Source: Pseudobacter ginsenosidimutans (GTDB taxonomy: Bacteria; Bacteroidota; Bacteroidia; Chitinophagales; Chitinophagaceae). From it: DNA of 64,000 nucleotides. The first letter of the stretch is position 1. The number at the start of each line of letters is the position of its first letter. Positions 51,775-59,101 of this stretch are shown here, piece after piece. The notes beneath the pieces are model-generated. The model worked only from the letters and a program-made list of their open reading frames with translations. It searched no databases and was not told the origin of the DNA. The stretch is from the NCBI RefSeq assembly GCF_007970185.1, contig NZ_CP042431.1, forward strand, positions 1,240,001 through 1,304,000, read 5' to 3'. The position numbers and the translations under genes were made by a program.

Positions 51775-52962
51775 ATGAATAACAATCTCGTGAAAAGACT
51801 GGCAGTTGAGATCGACGAGATCAGATCCGCCGGCCTCTTCAAAACAGAAAGGATCATCGAATCCCCACAGGGAGCCGAGATCACTGTGAACGGCAAGACC
51901 GTACTTAACTTTTGCGCCAACAACTACTTAGGTCTCTCTTCTCATCCCAAAGTGATAGAAGCCGCAAAGAAATATGTCGACTTCCGCGGCTATGGTATGA
52001 GCAGCGTGCGCTTCATCTGCGGCACGCAGGACATTCACAAGGAACTGGAAGCCAAAATTTCCAAATTCCTCGGCACTGAAGACACCATCCTCTATGCCGC
52101 TGCATTCGATGCCAACGGAGGCGTATTCGAGCCATTGTTCGGCGAACAGGATGCCATCATCTCCGATGAGCTCAACCACGCCAGCATCATTGACGGTGTG
52201 CGTCTTTGCAAAGCACAACGCTTCCGCTACAAGCACAACGATATGGCCGACCTCGAAGCCAAACTCAAAGAAGCGGCCGGCAATCGCAACAGGATCATCG
52301 TTACTGATGGATCCTTCAGCATGGATGGCACCATCGCGCAGCTCGACAAAATTGTTGAACTGGCAGAAAAGTATGATGCCGCCATTATGGTTGACGAATG
52401 TCACTCCAGCGGATTCCTCGGCAAAACAGGAAGAGGCACACATGAGTATCGTGGCGTAATGGGTAAGATCGATATCATCACAGGAACCCTGGGCAAGGCC
52501 CTGGGCGGCGCTTCCGGCGGATTCACCTCCGGCAGCAAGGAAGCGATCGAAATGCTGCGCCAGCGCTCAAGACCCTATCTCTTCTCCAATACACTTGCTC
52601 CCAGCATCGTAGGCGCATCCATTGCTGTGCTGGACCTGCTCTCCGAAACCACCGCACTCCGCGATAAACTGGAGAACAATACCAAATTCTTCCGCAGCCA
52701 GATGACCGCTGCCGGTTTCGATATCAAAGCGGGAGACCATCCCATTGTGCCAATCATGTTGTACGACGCTGTGGTGGCCCAGCAATTTGCCGCCAAACTG
52801 CTGGAAGAAGGCATCTACGTGATCGGCTTCTTCTACCCTGTGGTAGCAAAAGGACAAGCCCGCATCCGCGTACAGATCAGCGCTGCGCACGATCAGCATC
52901 ATCTCGAAAAAGCTATCGCCGCCTTCACCAAGATCGGAAAGGAACTCGGCGTGTTGAAATAG
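51775..52962 (+). CDS. kbl: Glycine C-acetyltransferase (2-amino-3-ketobutyrate CoA ligase)
   Basis: 395 residues. A PLP enzyme of the alpha-oxoamine synthase family. It uses 2-amino-3-oxobutyrate and CoA to give glycine and acetyl-CoA in threonine breakdown, or the reverse. The PLP Lys is in TGTLGKALGGASGG near 236-240, the cofactor Asp/His pair in VDECHSSG, and the start FCANNYLGLSSHP is typical. Threonine dehydrogenase (tdh), the usual partner, is not next to it. Sphingolipid-synthesis enzymes (serine palmitoyltransferase) are relatives, but the length and motifs favour Kbl. Confidence 0.93.
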   Translation: MNNNLVKRLAVEIDEIRSAGLFKTERIIESPQGAEITVNGKTVLNFCANNYLGLSSHPKVIEAAKKYVDFRGYGMSSVRFICGTQDIHKELEAKISKFLGTEDTILYAAAFDANGGVFEPLFGEQDAIISDELNHASIIDGVRLCKAQRFRYKHNDMADLEAKLKEAAGNRNRIIVTDGSFSMDGTIAQLDKIVELAEKYDAAIMVDECHSSGFLGKTGRGTHEYRGVMGKIDIITGTLGKALGGASGGFTSGSKEAIEMLRQRSRPYLFSNTLAPSIVGASIAVLDLLSETTALRDKLENNTKFFRSQMTAAGFDIKAGDHPIVPIMLYDAVVAQQFAAKLLEEGIYVIGFFYPVVAKGQARIRVQISAAHDQHHLEKAIAAFTKIGKELGVLK

Positions 52963-52985
52963 ATCATTTCAATAATATTTTCCTG

Positions 52986-53016
52986 AACGGCAGCTTAACA
53001 GGCTGCCGTTTTTTTT
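52986..53016 (+). terminator. Intrinsic terminator after kbl
   Basis: Perfect 9-bp stem AACGGCAGC/GCTGCCGTT (52986-52994 with 53002-53010), 7-nt loop, then six T. Confidence 0.9.
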
Positions 53017-53108
53017 CGCAGCGGGCAGTCATTCAACGGGAGTCGGGCAACTGCCCACACGCTGATAATAAACCTAAGATTCCCGCGTTTTATACAGAGC
53101 CTTTCTGT

Positions 53109-54155
53109 ATGAAAAATCCTCTTTACCAGGTACCGGCATATTTACCGGATGATAACGGGTGCGAACAATGCGGCGCACCGGATATCATTCATGGCCATCC
53201 TACACCACTTTGCCAGAGCTGCAGACAGGGCTTTATCAGGTATCCCATTCCGTTACTCATCAAAATTTTCGGCGGCGCAATCCTGGTGCTCCTGATCTAC
53301 TGCTGCATCAGCTTTCCCTCCAATCTCACATTGGGGCTGCATATCACGAGAGGCAAGAAAGCAGAGGCAGAAAAAAAATTCCTTACCGCCCAGCGCGAAT
53401 TCACCAAAGCTGCTTCCAAAAACCCGGGAGACATCGAGATCCAGTGCCATCTTGCACTCGCTGCTTTCAACAATATGGACCTCACTGCTTTTTCCGTGAT
53501 CGCCGAAAAGCTCGTGGGCAAAAGCATCGAAAACGATCAGCTCTACCGAAAAGTGGACGATGCCATGGCAAAATTCAACAGCTATATGCCCAAAGATTCC
53601 ATGATCGAGCTCATGAAAGTGCACAGGAACAATATCCCTGATCAGTCATTCAAAAAATACCTCAGCAATCACCCGGATGATATCTATGCGCATTTTTCCT
53701 ATGCCTCGATCCTCTTCGATCAAAATCGTTTCCATCCCTGCGACAGCATCCTGAAAAATGTATTGAAGATCGATGCCGGTTATTTTCCTGCACTACGCTT
53801 GATGGCCAGTCTGAAAAGAGAAATGAATGACTACGAAAGCGCAGACAAATATTGCGAGGCACTGCTAAAGATCAACAATGAAGCAGGTTACGCCATCGCA
53901 TCAAAAGCCAGGACCAGACTGAAACAGAAAAAAGATGAAGAAGGACTGCAACTCGCATTGCAAAGTGTTGAGACCGATGAACAGGATCCCTACAACACCG
54001 CCACTTTGATCCTGGCTTATCATTTCAATGGTGAAAAAGATAAACGGGATGCGTTGATAGAAGAATGTAAAAATGTAAACAACGAAGCCACGAAGGAATT
54101 TGTATTGTACGCTACAGATGTGATCAGCGGCAAAGTTCCTTTCAGAGCAAAATAA
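53109..54155 (+). CDS. Zinc-ribbon membrane protein with TPR-like repeats
   Basis: 348 residues. An N-terminal zinc-ribbon (C18-x2-C21 and C35-x2-C38) is on the cytoplasmic side, followed by one membrane helix (about 48-68). The remainder is helical with TPR-like units (KKFLTAQREFTKAASKNPGDIEIQCHLALAAF and later NEAGYAIASKARTRLKQK repeats) and would lie in the periplasm. It is immediately upstream (8 bp) of a membrane protease gene and probably scaffolds or senses for it. I recognise no defined family for the whole. Confidence 0.65.
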   Translation: MKNPLYQVPAYLPDDNGCEQCGAPDIIHGHPTPLCQSCRQGFIRYPIPLLIKIFGGAILVLLIYCCISFPSNLTLGLHITRGKKAEAEKKFLTAQREFTKAASKNPGDIEIQCHLALAAFNNMDLTAFSVIAEKLVGKSIENDQLYRKVDDAMAKFNSYMPKDSMIELMKVHRNNIPDQSFKKYLSNHPDDIYAHFSYASILFDQNRFHPCDSILKNVLKIDAGYFPALRLMASLKREMNDYESADKYCEALLKINNEAGYAIASKARTRLKQKKDEEGLQLALQSVETDEQDPYNTATLILAYHFNGEKDKRDALIEECKNVNNEATKEFVLYATDVISGKVPFRAK

Positions 54156-54163
54156 AAAACGAT

Positions 54164-54694
54164 ATGCTCATACCAGGGATCGCTATCTCTATTGCTACTT
54201 GTCCGGGTGTTGTTGTGCACGAACTGGCGCATCAACTCTTTTGCCGTTTGTTTAAAATTCCCGTGTTCCAGGTAGTGTATTTCCAGGTGGGCAATCCCGC
54301 GGGATTTGTATTGCACGAGATCCCACCCTACAAATGGCAAACCATCCTCATTGCAGTGGGCCCTTTTTTGGTGAATACGATCCTCGGAGCATTGATCGCA
54401 TTGCCAGCTGCATTACCGGTGTTCACATTGAACAATGCAAATTTCCTGCATTATGTATTGATCTGGCTGGGTGTTTCCATCGCCATGCACGCCTTCCCCA
54501 GCACAGGAGATGCCAGGGAGATCTGGAACGAGATCAGGAAGAAAGATACACAGCCCATCATAAAGCTCATTGGTTACCCGCTGACAGGACTGATCTATTT
54601 AGGCTCCCTGGGAAGTATGATCTGGCTGGACCTGATCTACGGCATTGCAGTAGCAGTAGCCATTCCCAACCTGATCATACATTGGCTTGCCTGA
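54164..54694 (+). CDS. Membrane metalloprotease with HExxH motif (M50-like)
   Basis: 176 residues with about four membrane helices. HELAH at 19-23 lies in or next to the first helix, and a GD pair in FPSTGDAREIW (Asp116) lies near a later helix where site-2 proteases place the third zinc ligand (Asp). Short relatives are annotated as DUF3267 or M50 family. Such enzymes cut substrates within the membrane. The arrangement with the zinc-ribbon TPR gene makes a two-gene unit. It ends directly against the convergent ridA gene: the stop codons are adjacent with no spacer. Confidence 0.7.
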   Translation: MLIPGIAISIATCPGVVVHELAHQLFCRLFKIPVFQVVYFQVGNPAGFVLHEIPPYKWQTILIAVGPFLVNTILGALIALPAALPVFTLNNANFLHYVLIWLGVSIAMHAFPSTGDAREIWNEIRKKDTQPIIKLIGYPLTGLIYLGSLGSMIWLDLIYGIAVAVAIPNLIIHWLA

Positions 54695-55075
54695 TTATTT
54701 TACAGCGATCATACTGATCTCCACATTCACACCTTTTGGTAATCCTTTTACAGCAACTGTTTCGCGCGCAGGGAAATCGCCGGTGAAAGATTTGCCGTAC
54801 ACTTCGTTCACAACCGGGAAAAGGGCCATATCGCTGAGGAAGATGGTGGTCTTCACCACATGTCCGAAATCCAGCTGGGCTGCCGTAAGTACAGCTTTCA
54901 GATTCTTCATGATCTGCTCAGTTTCCCTGCCGGCATCGGTGGCTTCGATATTGCCGGTTGCAGGATCAATAGCGATCTGACCTGAAATGTATACTGTTCC
55001 GTTGACCAGGACCGCCTGGCTGTAAGGCCCGATGGGAGCGGGCGCGTCCGGTGTATTGATGATTCTTTTTTCCAT
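54695..55075 (-). CDS. ridA: RidA family deaminase
   Basis: 126 residues, standard length. Removes reactive 2-aminoacrylate-type enamines by hydrolysing them to ketoacids and ammonia. The N-terminal IGPYSQAV, the catalytic Arg in PARETVAV near 102-106 and the KGVNVEISMIA end match active RidA (E. coli Arg105). It is cytoplasmic. Convergent with the M50-like gene with no gap. Confidence 0.95.
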   Translation of the reverse strand: MEKRIINTPDAPAPIGPYSQAVLVNGTVYISGQIAIDPATGNIEATDAGRETEQIMKNLKAVLTAAQLDFGHVVKTTIFLSDMALFPVVNEVYGKSFTGDFPARETVAVKGLPKGVNVEISMIAVK

Positions 55076-55159
55076 GGCGTAAAAATATTAAAACCCCGGC
55101 ACTTGTACTCACCTGATAATTCCCGGTAATACGTTTTCTTTGCGGAAAGTTTTTTAGCT

Positions 55160-55804
55160 ATGACGATCGCAATACTGGCCGATGATACACTGAAGAATGA
55201 ATGGTTGCAACATCAATTCCCTGAAGACATCACCTTTATCTGGGTTGATTCCATGAGCTCGCTCACCATGCTGGATGCAGATGCTTATGCAGACCTGCTC
55301 TTCCGCAATGATCCCGAGCGCAATCAACACCTGGCAAAACTGCTGCCCAAACCTGTGCTGGTGAATGCCGTGGAATACACAACCGCCGATATCCGTCATC
55401 CTTTCATCAGGATCAATGGATGGCCCACATTATTGAAAAGGAATATCGCCGAGATCGTCTTACCTGTATCTATAACCGAAAACGCAGTGAAAGAACTGTT
55501 CGCTGCTTTCAACTGGCAGTACCAGCTGGCGCCTGATGTTCCGGGTATGATCACTGCGCGTGTACTGGCCATGATCATCAATGAAGCCTACTTCACACTG
55601 GGAGCGGGTGTCAGCAGCAGAGAGGAGATCGACATCGCTATGAAACTCGGCACCAATTATCCCATGGGACCATTCGATTGGACCGAAAAAATAGGATTGC
55701 AGCGCGTATACGCCCTGCTGCAGCAATTGCATCTTACCGATACGCGTTATGCTCCCGCACCAGCACTCGAATCTGCCGTCCAATCACAACAATCGAATCC
55801 GTAA
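55160..55804 (+). CDS. 3-hydroxyacyl-CoA dehydrogenase C-domain protein with degenerate N-terminus
   Basis: 214 residues. Residues about 123-200 match the C-terminal dimerisation/substrate domain of 3-hydroxyacyl-CoA dehydrogenase (VPGMITARVLAMIINEAYF and NYPMGPFDWTEKIGLQRV). The first 120 residues are where the NAD-binding Rossmann domain should be, but there is no GxGxxG; the fold may be partly retained (MTIAILADD start). It is therefore unlikely to be a normal dehydrogenase; it could be a subunit, a dimer partner or a changed enzyme. The stop overlaps the tsaB start (TAATG), so the two are coupled. Confidence 0.72.
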   Translation: MTIAILADDTLKNEWLQHQFPEDITFIWVDSMSSLTMLDADAYADLLFRNDPERNQHLAKLLPKPVLVNAVEYTTADIRHPFIRINGWPTLLKRNIAEIVLPVSITENAVKELFAAFNWQYQLAPDVPGMITARVLAMIINEAYFTLGAGVSSREEIDIAMKLGTNYPMGPFDWTEKIGLQRVYALLQQLHLTDTRYAPAPALESAVQSQQSNP

Positions 55805-56514
55805 TGGCGCTACTGCTCAACATAGACACAGCTACAGAGAACGCGAGCATCAGTATTTCAAAAGATGGCAAGGCGCTGCGCACCATGGTGAACAACCAGC
55901 AGCGGGATCATGCGGCCTGGATACAACCTGCTATCGAACAAATTTTACAGGAAACGCAAAACACCGCAAAAGATCTTCAGGGTATTGCTGTAACGGCCGG
56001 TCCGGGCTCCTATACAGGGCTGCGCGTAGGCATGGCCACAGCGAAAGGATTATGCTTTGCGTTGAATATTCCGCTGATCACAGAAAATACTTTGCGTGTG
56101 ATGGCTTACGCTGCAACACTACAATCTTTCCCAAATGGGGATGAGTACAGCATTAAAGCCGGATTAAAAAATGCCACGATTCTCTGCCCGATGATCGACG
56201 CCAGAAGAATGGAAGTGTTTACTGCTCTGTATGATTTGGAGTTAAACATTGTTGAAAAGCCCGCTGCGCTTATCCTTGACGCTGACTCTTTTAACAAAGA
56301 ATTAGAAAATAATAGTATACTTTTTCTCGGTAATGGGAGTGCTAAGTGGAAACCTGTATGCAATCATCCGCATGCATTTTTTGCAGATGTGATCCAAACA
56401 GCCGAACATTTGGCGCCGCTCGCAGAACGATTATTTTTACAAGGAAAATTTGCCGATCTGGCCTACGAAGAACCCGTTTATCTCAAGGAATTTTATTCTC
56501 ATATAAAAAAGTAA
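55804..56514 (+). CDS. tsaB: tRNA threonylcarbamoyladenosine biosynthesis protein TsaB
   Basis: 236 residues from ATG at 55804 (overlapping the preceding stop by one base; a longer frame upstream is rejected). TsaB partners with TsaD and TsaE for t6A37 formation on ANN-decoding tRNAs. The ASKHA-fold start LLLNIDTATENASISI and the GPGSYTGLRVGMATAKGL loop are characteristic; as in other TsaB the ATP-binding residues are reduced. Coupling to a hydroxyacyl-CoA-type protein is a genome-specific order with no clear functional link. Confidence 0.95.
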   Translation: MALLLNIDTATENASISISKDGKALRTMVNNQQRDHAAWIQPAIEQILQETQNTAKDLQGIAVTAGPGSYTGLRVGMATAKGLCFALNIPLITENTLRVMAYAATLQSFPNGDEYSIKAGLKNATILCPMIDARRMEVFTALYDLELNIVEKPAALILDADSFNKELENNSILFLGNGSAKWKPVCNHPHAFFADVIQTAEHLAPLAERLFLQGKFADLAYEEPVYLKEFYSHIKK

Positions 56515-56564
56515 CCAACTGAAACTTTTATCCTTCTTCGTTCCGGAATGGTGACTTTTTCTTG

Positions 56565-56572
56565 TAAATTTG
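56565..56572 (+). promoter_or_regulatory. TAAATTTG minus-7 element for the ArsR regulator
   Basis: Exact consensus match 43 bp before the ATG at 56615; it supports the shorter start over the upstream frame (56570). Confidence 0.5.
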
Positions 56573-56614
56573 ACACTCTTATCCTATATAATACTAAAAA
56601 GCTCTGATGTGCAC

Positions 56615-56962
56615 ATGAACGTAACAAGTAATTACTCCATGGTGCTAGCCGCGGAAGGTGTTCCCGGTGATTCCGTAAAAGTAGACTTCCTGAATCTGAA
56701 AAAGGCTGCTATGATCTTACGGGCACTGAACCACAAGCTCCGGCAGCAAATCCTGAAGCTCATTGACGAGCACAGACGCCTAACCGTAACGGAAATTTAT
56801 GTTCGCCTGCGACTGGAACAATCCGTCGCATCCCAACACTTAGCCATTCTTAGAAGAGCGGGAATTGTGAAGACTGAAAGAGATGGCAAATTCATTTACT
56901 ATTCCGTCAACGGATCCCGTGTTGCTCATATCATGCAATGTGTGGAGGACCTCAATACCTGA
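56615..56962 (+). CDS. ArsR-family winged-helix regulator
   Basis: 115 residues. The winged helix is clear: LNHKLRQQILKLIDEH, then VASQHLAILRRAGIVKTERDGKFIYYSV as recognition helix and wing. Only one Cys (109) is present, so the two-Cys persulfide switch of BigR/SqrR and the metal sites of ArsR/SmtB are absent. The next gene (112 bp away) is a persulfide dioxygenase-rhodanese, the usual target of sulfide-responsive ArsR proteins. The inducer here is therefore unclear; regulation of the neighbour is inferred from position. Confidence 0.85.
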   Translation: MNVTSNYSMVLAAEGVPGDSVKVDFLNLKKAAMILRALNHKLRQQILKLIDEHRRLTVTEIYVRLRLEQSVASQHLAILRRAGIVKTERDGKFIYYSVNGSRVAHIMQCVEDLNT

Positions 56963-57045
56963 CAAACCGTATCAGCGTATTTTTTTAATCAACCTGGCAA
57001 TTAAGCAGAAGGGATTACCCCTCCTTCTGCTTTTTGCTTTTTTAG

Positions 57046-57053
57046 TACCTTTG
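57046..57053 (+). promoter_or_regulatory. TACCTTTG minus-7 element for the persulfide dioxygenase gene
   Basis: Exact consensus match 21 bp before the ATG at 57074, just after a C/T-rich stretch. Confidence 0.6.
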
Positions 57054-57073
57054 TTCCCAAAACAGGTTAACGA

Positions 57074-58480
57074 ATGTTTATTAAGCAGTTATATACAGGA
57101 TGTTTAAGTGAGGCCGCTTACTACGTGGAAAGTGAAGGACAGGCCGCTATCATCGACCCCCTCCGCGATATCGACAGCTACCTTCAGCTGGCCACTGAAC
57201 GCAATGCCACCATCAAATATATTTTCGAAACACATTTCCATGCCGATTTCGTGAGTGGCCACCTGGACCTTCAGAAGGCTACAGGTGCCCCTATCGTGTA
57301 CGGCCCCAATACAGAAACCGGATTTCCCATCCATCTTGCGAAAGATGGCGAAACCTTTCAACTCGGCAAGCTCAGCATCCAGGTGCTGCACACGCCAGGT
57401 CATACACTGGAATCCACCTGCTATCTCCTGAAAGATGAAGCAGGAAAAGAGCATGCAGTTTTCACCGGAGACACTTTGTTTGTTGGAGATGTGGGCCGCC
57501 CCGATCTCAGCAGCGGCAATATGAGCAAGGAAGACCTCGCATCACTGCTCTACGATTCTTTACAGAACAGGATCGCCACATTGCCCGATGATGTGATCGT
57601 GTATCCCGCTCATGGCGCCGGCAGCAGCTGCGGAAAGAACCTCGGTCCTGAAACACACAGCACCATCGGTGAACAGAAAAAAACCAACTATGCATTGCAG
57701 CCACAATCCCGCGAAGAATTCATTCGCGCAGTAACTGATGGCCTCGCTCTGCCACCACAATACTTCCCTATCAACGCACGCATCAACAAGGAAGGATACG
57801 ACAGCCTGGACAATATCCTGGAAAATGGATTGAAGCCGCTCAGCATCCCCGCCTTCAAAGAATTCCAGAGCAATGAAGATGTGATTGTGCTTGATACCAG
57901 GAAAGCTTCCGTATTCACTTCAGGATTTGTTCCCCATTCCATCAGTGTTGGCCTCGAAGGCCGCTTTGCTGAATGGGCCGGCAGCCTCCTCCCCTTCGAT
58001 AAAACCATCGTGCTGGTAACAGAAGCTGGTAAAGAAAGGGAAACTGTGGTTCGACTAGCACGTGTTGGCTTCTCCAAAATGGAAGGTTATCTCGAAGGCG
58101 GATTCGAAGCATGGCAGCAAGCCGGTGAAGAAGTGGACATGATCATAGACGTTGAAGCCGATGAACTGGCCATGGACCTGCCTTTCGATCAACACCTGGT
58201 TGTTGTGGACGTGAGAAGGGAAACAGAATTTGCAGATGGACATATCCAGGGCGCTCAAAATATTCCGCTCGCGGAAATGACAGACCCGGGCAATCTCGCA
58301 ACTCTTGAAGAACACCAGAACCTCTACGTTCATTGCGCAGGTGGCTATCGCAGTGTGATCGCCGCTTCCATCATGAAACGCCAGGGTATTCACAATCTTC
58401 GCAATGTGCTCGGCGGATGGGGAACCATCAGCAAGCAGGAGGGAATCGAAATTGTGAAAGAGAAAAGTGTTTTGAATTGA
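57074..58480 (+). CDS. Persulfide dioxygenase with two rhodanese domains
   Basis: 468 residues. The MBL domain (1-250) has the ETHE1-type THFHADFVSGH at about 53-63 (H54, H56, D58, H63) and HTPGHT near 110, followed by GDTLFVGDVGRPDL. It oxidises persulfides (for example glutathione persulfide) to sulfite with O2. Rhodanese 1 (about 265-355) has no active-site Cys (TEAGKERET); rhodanese 2 (about 375-460) has VHCAGGYRS with the Cys near 420. The domain order MBL-rhodanese-rhodanese matches CstB-like proteins. Used for sulfide detoxification. Confidence 0.9.
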   Translation: MFIKQLYTGCLSEAAYYVESEGQAAIIDPLRDIDSYLQLATERNATIKYIFETHFHADFVSGHLDLQKATGAPIVYGPNTETGFPIHLAKDGETFQLGKLSIQVLHTPGHTLESTCYLLKDEAGKEHAVFTGDTLFVGDVGRPDLSSGNMSKEDLASLLYDSLQNRIATLPDDVIVYPAHGAGSSCGKNLGPETHSTIGEQKKTNYALQPQSREEFIRAVTDGLALPPQYFPINARINKEGYDSLDNILENGLKPLSIPAFKEFQSNEDVIVLDTRKASVFTSGFVPHSISVGLEGRFAEWAGSLLPFDKTIVLVTEAGKERETVVRLARVGFSKMEGYLEGGFEAWQQAGEEVDMIIDVEADELAMDLPFDQHLVVVDVRRETEFADGHIQGAQNIPLAEMTDPGNLATLEEHQNLYVHCAGGYRSVIAASIMKRQGIHNLRNVLGGWGTISKQEGIEIVKEKSVLN

Positions 58481-58508
58481 TTCGATTGATTTCTTTTTAT
58501 CAAATATC

Positions 58509-58536
58509 AGCCGGCGATTTCCGCCGGCTTTTTTTA
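58509..58536 (+). terminator. Intrinsic terminator after the persulfide dioxygenase gene
   Basis: Perfect 8-bp GC-rich stem AGCCGGCG/CGCCGGCT (58509-58516 with 58522-58529) followed by a run of T. Confidence 0.9.
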
Positions 58537-58555
58537 TACCGTGTTTTTCACGGTA
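58537..58555. promoter_or_regulatory. TACCGTG-ttttt-CACGGTA inverted repeat
   Basis: Perfect 7-bp arms around a 5-T centre, directly after the terminator and about 85 bp before the 152-residue gene. It fits an operator or small hairpin in the control region of that gene. A TATTATTTC near 58611 could be its minus-7 box. Confidence 0.45.
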
Positions 58556-58639
58556 ACACTATGTGGTATAAACCCTTGCAACCCGTGAAAAGACTTGTTA
58601 GCTTGGCCCTATTATTTCATTTTTTAAACATTTCACGTT

Positions 58640-59098
58640 ATGGCCACTACAATTAACCCGAATTCAGGAAATGATCAGGACCCCGTAAAACTCAAACCAG
58701 GTCTGCTGGTGCATCTCAACAATGTGGACGGACAGGAAAACCTTGGCAAGTTCAGGCCGGAGGATATCGTTCCCGGTTCCCTCAAGTTGAAAGCGAAAAA
58801 AGTGGCTGTTGGTAAAAATCGCGTCAAGTTCACCATCACTTTCGAAGTGGACAATGTTGAAGTGCACACAACACCGTACGAAATTCCAAAAGCCGAAATG
58901 GAAAACCGCGGCTCTATCGACATCCTTCCTGTAACAGAGGATGGCAAGTCTCTCGACGATCCCGATGCAGAACTCACTATCTCCGATCCGGATGATACCG
59001 AGATCACACTCGAAAATCCTGATGACACTACTGAAACTCTGGACTGGGGAGTCTCCTTCCGTTCAGGTGGCGGTAAAGTACGTGGCGTAGGATTGTAA
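58640..59098 (+). CDS. Small acidic protein of unknown function
   Basis: 152 residues, cytoplasmic by lack of a signal. A beta-rich core (GLLVHLNNVDGQENLGKF, LKLKAKKVAVGKNRVKFTI) is followed by an acidic, Asp/Glu/Thr-rich segment (about 105-135, with DPDDTEITLENPDDTTE) and a Gly-rich end. No family recognised. It is convergent with a clostripain-like peptidase gene, with 3 bp between stop codons and no terminator between, so their transcripts probably overlap; a substrate or inhibitor relationship is speculative. Confidence 0.55.
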   Translation: MATTINPNSGNDQDPVKLKPGLLVHLNNVDGQENLGKFRPEDIVPGSLKLKAKKVAVGKNRVKFTITFEVDNVEVHTTPYEIPKAEMENRGSIDILPVTEDGKSLDDPDAELTISDPDDTEITLENPDDTTETLDWGVSFRSGGGKVRGVGL

Positions 59099-59101
59099 TC
59101 A

